Below are positions 35,001-41,000 of a stretch of DNA of 42,146 nucleotides, one piece after another (position 1 is the first letter of the stretch; the number at the start of each line of letters is the position of its first letter). Position numbers and translations under genes: made by a program. The notes under the pieces are model-generated. The model worked only from the letters and a program-made list of their open reading frames with translations. It ran no database searches and was not told where the DNA came from. This DNA comes from Apostichopus californicus. Taxonomy: Eukaryota; Echinodermata; Holothuroidea; Aspidochirotida; Stichopodidae. The stretch is from positions 1-42,146 of the forward strand of contig JAIPMN010002326.1 of the NCBI GenBank assembly GCA_020650975.1, read 5' to 3'.

Positions 35001-38000
35001 ACAAAAAACTTGAAAGCCAACCATCCAAACCTATCTTAACCTATGAAGACAAATTGTTTAGGAATGCTAGAATACAATCTAGATCATTTTCTTTTACGTG
35101 GAGTGTTAGCTCAGTGGTTAACGCCGGTGCCTTCCAATCATAAGGTCCCCGGTTCGAATCACTCCAAGATTAATGTATATTCGTCCAGTTACAGAGTTGT
35201 TGACAATTGACAATTCATTATCATTGACGTTAAATATGAATCTAAGAGACTGACTTCGGTCAGCTTGCGGCTTTGATAAGCCAATGAGGCTTCTTTGCGA
35301 GTTCATGTTTGTAGGAGGATCTAAAATACATACAATACATACATACATTTTAAAACAATCACCTAAACATCTTCGAGTGCCAGACAGTCCAAATGTCTCA
35401 AGGAATGTATTCATATTAACATGCAGATTATGAAGACAACTAAACTGTCTCAACATTTTTTATTTCTTACAAGTTTGTTGTTCGGGATGAAAATTTGGGT
35501 AAGCTGTCTGAAACTAATACAAGACAGTTTACATATCCTTCTTCACATTAACAAGAATTGTCTCAACTTTTTAATTTTCCAAAGTTTATTCTTACCTTTC
35601 TCTGATCAAACTGATATAATTCACACACATTGATAATGACCGTTGTTGTACTACATTGCTTTCATCATACATAATTTTCTAAGTCTCTTGAATCAAATAA
35701 GATGGAGTTCATGTCTCATTTAATGTGTTAACAGTAACATGCAGAATGTGAAGACCATAAATTTGTCTCTCAACTTTTAAATCATCTTTTCTTGTTGGTG
35801 TTTCATCCCACAACATTTTCACAAGATTCTGGAATTACATAAAAGACAGTCCAGTTGTCTCATGGATCTAATTCATATTAGCATGTGGATTATGAAGACT
35901 ACCAAAGTGTCTAACATTCCATTCTCACCTGCTATAATCCTCAAAGCCACTTGAAAAGCTTGTCTCCTCGGTCACCTCCTCGGCTAAGATATAATCATCT
36001 CTCAATTCCTTAATGACAACATTCTGCGAGAAGAAGATGAAACCAAAAATGATGGAAAATAAAGAGAAAAAACAGGAAGGAAATTCACTATTATCATGAC
36101 AGTGATGTTTTAATAAACTATAAACATCAAAAAGAGGGGTGTAACAGTTGGAGCGAATCCATGGTAGTTACATCCTAGATGAAGTGAGAAATAACTTGCA
36201 ACAGATTCTTAAAAACAAACTTACAAATAAAAAAATTAAACATTAAAACATTAAAAAGAAATTGAAAGTTGTAATAGTTTAAAGGCCACATCAGTGTGGA
36301 TTTCATTCTACAAACAGTACAAAAACTTGATTCACTATGCAAAAACTGAAACCAGTACCATATTGAATTTTTATTACGTAAGAAAGTATAATAACGTAAA
36401 ATTTAAATCTTGTTCTCCCTCTCTGTAGAAGAGCAGAAACTAAAAACCACATTATTTGGAATTTAAAAGCATCTCAGAGCAGAAACATCCCCTCCCCCCC
36501 AAAAAAAAATTAAAATTGAAAATATTAAATGCTGAGCTACTGCTTGCGATAATATTGCTGAATATGACTCCAGTGCTGTGGCTGAGTGGATAAAGGCGGT
36601 GGCATTTGAAGCAATGAGGCTTAGCAATCGGGAGGTTCGGGGTTCCATACCCGGCCGGGTCATAGTATGGTGGGTTTTTCATCCAAGAGCAATCTACGGT
36701 TTCCCATCTGAAATGACTTTCTAAATGGAAAAGATTCCAAATTTTGAGTTAAAATGTTGAATTGGAAGCCACCCGACATATAAGTTGCAATCTATAAGCC
36801 CTTGCGGGTTTCTCCCACGTTTGTGGTGGCTTAAGCGTCGTAAATATAACTGCTGATTATTATTTTTATAAAGATAACTACCTTTGGTTTTTGTTTCCAC
36901 TTTTCCCGAGCCCAGTTTTGCAGGTTACGTAGTGTTTCAGCTGTCTGGTCAATCAGCTGTGTGTCCCACCTTGCCTCACTGGGGATGTTATTCATTGCTG
37001 CTTCTGACACAAACAATAGAGTACATTTTATTGAATTAATTACCACAAATCTGTTTTGGATGACAACCATGTGAAATTTATTGTCAATTGCATGTCGATC
37101 TTAACTCCAAACATGATCAACTAATTAATTCAAAACAACAAAATATTCACTTAAGTCTCAGATTTAAATTCTTGGTTTATTTTGAGACTTGGTTAAGAAG
37201 TGACGAAGAAGCACCTTACCATAACATAAAAGCATGGATTATCGAACAGTTCGACTAAATTTCCTACTTTTACAAAATGTTTTCACAAAGTGGACTTGTT
37301 TTACCAGAGCTGTTTTTCTGCAGTTTATGCACAGAAAATCACCTATTGCCTAAAATTGGAAATCAACTGCGTATTTACGTGAAGTTCTGTCCTTAAGGGA
37401 GTCTGAGAGCACGTTCCGCCCATATCTTCGCACGTTTTCATGAAAATAAAATAAAAAAGGGGCAATTTAAATTTTACCTGCGTCCTTTTCGTAGTCTTGT
37501 GACATTCCTATGTACTTGTAAAGCTCTCCGATCTCTCCTGGCATTCTGAGAGGCTAAAAGGGATGGATTAAATTGTAGAAGAAAGATGATAAACTTCACC
37601 ACTGGGGTAATATCAATGTTACTATTGCAATAAAAAAGAAATAAAAAAAGTAAAAGCTGTACAATGTAGGTCACTGCTCACAATAATGAATTTTCTAGAA
37701 ACCTTTACAAAGAGCCAACTTCCAAAACTCTTGCTCTCTCATAATTCATTCTTTTTTTCCTTTCATTTTCTTATAAAAAATATTAAAGGCAATCCCCATC
37801 AGGGTATACAATAACTGCCTTAACAAGTTCACGTTTCAAGAAAAGTAATTCCCCAAATCCAAATTCCCAAGACTTTCCTAAAAAGCTGTTTTACGGAAGA
37901 ACAAAAAAATTCGCAACGTGCCCTTTGACGACAATTTTTAAAGTGCTTTTGGCGATTTACTTGCATTGTGGCTTCCCGAATCACTTAACGACATGTATAA

Positions 38001-41000
38001 TATTTCAAATGGCGAGGGGAATCGAGTCATCTTTGCATTTTAGTAGGACAAAAAGAGAGGGTGTTGTTCTTGAAAAGATAAGAAAAAATATTTTCATGAC
38101 CCTGACACCAGCGACCCAAAATATATAAAAGAAGAAAAACATGTTTCTGTCGTGAATATCACATACGATGACTTTTTTGAATAATTCCTCAACAAAAAAA
38201 AGCAAGAAAATATGTGGAGGGTGCCACCACTCTCTTAGACATTTGATGTTGTTACTGTGTACCCCCCCCCTCCCCCCCCAAAAAAAACTTAACCGTTTAA
38301 AAGAAAATGAGAAAGAAAAGAGCAAAAAAAGGAAGAAATGGTAGAGTGGTGGTACCTTTGCTCGTCTGAAGAGCATGATTATGGGAAAGTTAATCGGGAT
38401 GGCTACCAAAGCTGTCATGATACCAATAAGGATGGATTCACCAGATATATCAATAATGCTGAGGTTCAGTGCCTGTAGATAATTAGGAATGATTAAGAAC
38501 GTAAAATAGATAGAGGAAAATTCAGGTGCTGACACAACATTTTATTAACATTCTTCTTTAAATATGTTTTAATAGTAACTTTTCAACAAAACGATGATTT
38601 TATCAGGTAATATCAAATTTTAGAAAATAATAACAAAATTGACCAATTCCTCACATATTTGATAAATGGAAATTTGTTGCAAAATATAAAAATTTCATTA
38701 ATTGACAATTCAACATTTTTCTATTTTTTGGGGGAAAATTACTAACACAATAATTGAAGGTAAATATGATTTTGATAATTCAATGGCAAACCTTAACATT
38801 TCCATGCCTAACCAGACATTTCATGTCAAACCAGATATGAACAGAGCTGATAAGCTAATATAATATTAGGATGAAAAAAAAAACATGGGGCAATACACTT
38901 TTACTTAAGAACAAGAGATGAGGTATTTCTCTGTTTTAAAACACACAAAATACCAACAGAGAATACAGGATACTGCCAATTCTTACTCTATCATTAACCG
39001 TCTGATACCAGAGAGTGTTCACACACATAAATCCCATGCAAATCGCATAGCAACAGGTTAACCTTTGAACCCTAGTGAATACACTGTACGGTGGCCTTGT
39101 GAAGACAGAACTCCAGATGTAGTAATCGGAAAAATACTGAGCACCTTTGGCAAAGAACGCCTGTAAGGAAGCAGAAAGAGACATCACATGGTTAATAATT
39201 GTCCTGCACATCTCCATCTCATCGGCCACTGAACCGGTCCCGCGGTATATTCCGTCCTTATGTCACAATTGCCATTCACCACTCAATGATGCTGTTATAC
39301 AATAACCATTAACGATCACTGTGGGTTTAAGTCAGCAGGTATACGACTTCTTGAGCATCAATACTGCACACATTTCCCTACATAGCAATATCCTGCATTT
39401 TCTCCTTCTACCAAACCCGGCAATCATCACAAGATGTTACTTCACACCATGGGTGGGCACAAAGTCAATTTTGCAGGCCAGACTAAAACTCTTAAAGCTC
39501 CTAAATCACAGCGTTCCAAAATTAACGATGTTCTTTATTCATGTGACAAATATTGACGTATTACATTACATGTGAAATAAAATTTCTACATGAGAGCATC
39601 TGTCCATCCGTTACTTCAAAATACGGTATCACAAATGTGCCTCAATTTATGCATATATCACGTTTTTTACTTTCAATGAAATTCATTGTTCCAGTCGATG
39701 GCTGGAGAAAAGACTCGGATACCTTAAGGGTACTCCAATATGTAAAGATTCAGCCTGCGACCGTAATAAGGTTTCGAAAACCTGACGGACCACAGAAAAT
39801 TTAAACGCATGTTGCCTGCGGCCTGCAGGCCACACCTTGGCCAACAACGGCTTATCGACAGAGACAGATTATCTAAGGATAAGCTCTAAACACACCGATT
39901 TATCCTAACAATACTTGTAATACCTTGTCGACATACCAATTAAAAATGTAGAAACTCTCTGATGGAAATTAGAAAATTTTTTGAAGATACCTTCTGAAAG
40001 CCGATTCCAGATTTCACCACTTTTAGCTCTCTCTCAATTTGCCCATCCTCTTCCTCTACCGCAAACCACTGTTCGCAGATGAAGAACCACTTCCTGCCGG
40101 AGATGAGGTCCCTGACGCACACTCTACTGAGGTACCACCCCGGGGAGATGCCCCCGTTGTCATGCCAAATGAGCAAACTGGTGATGCTGCCCAAAGCTTC
40201 CGGGACGCTATGCGGGGGAGAAGAGATGGGTTTAATTTTACACGTGGCACAAGACTATAGACAACTTATAATTCTGCAGGCCTAAAAAACTGAAGAAAAA
40301 TTTGGCGAGGTCTCAAGAAATCCCAAGACCCATCTTTGGGTCATTTCCTCCATAGTTTTGCAAACATCAGTTTGAGCTATATTAAACTATGATATTGGTC
40401 TGAAAATAACATCATACCATTTTTTTTTCTAGTACTAAATATATTATACCATACTACTATTAAAAACCACAAGCAAAAAAAATTCTTTCTTTTATCGCAA
40501 GCTGATGAAAATGTAGGACTTATTGCAGCAGAAAGTAGGGAATAAGCGAGAAAACAGCAAAAATAGGACAAAAGTTGGACCATTTTTAATATTTAATATT
40601 ATGACAAATGTTCCAGTATGGGATGAATCTGTAACCACGGACACTTCGATTACCAAAATCTTCTTTTCCAAACCGAAAAACATCCACCACCAAACCCACC
40701 TGTTCCCTCCTGTTAACCCTAAAAAAACACCTCTCCTTACCTGATAATAAATCTATCCCTAGAATTTCTTTCAAAGAGCGGTTTCTGGTCACTGAACAGT
40801 TCTTTGGTTTCAGAGTGACCCTCCTTACCCCTGATGACCAGACTGACCCGGGCCGTGGTGCCAGCCCCTGGCCTGGACCCTGTCTCAAATGATACCTCAT
40901 AACTGAAAACAAGGAGAAAATTTGTGTGTCATCTGTTAACAGTGGGAAGAGTTAGGTGTTTTTCCTGTTTTTTCTATGTCTTTATTTTTTAACCAGATGT

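Noticed and set aside
35100-35166. A functional tRNA gene
   Set aside because: GGAGTG/CACTCC can pair, but the 3' side of the T stem is missing and a SINE body follows.
38005-38535. A 176-codon - strand open frame
   Set aside because: Only 38356-38472 is a real exon; the rest is intron read-through with low-complexity residues.
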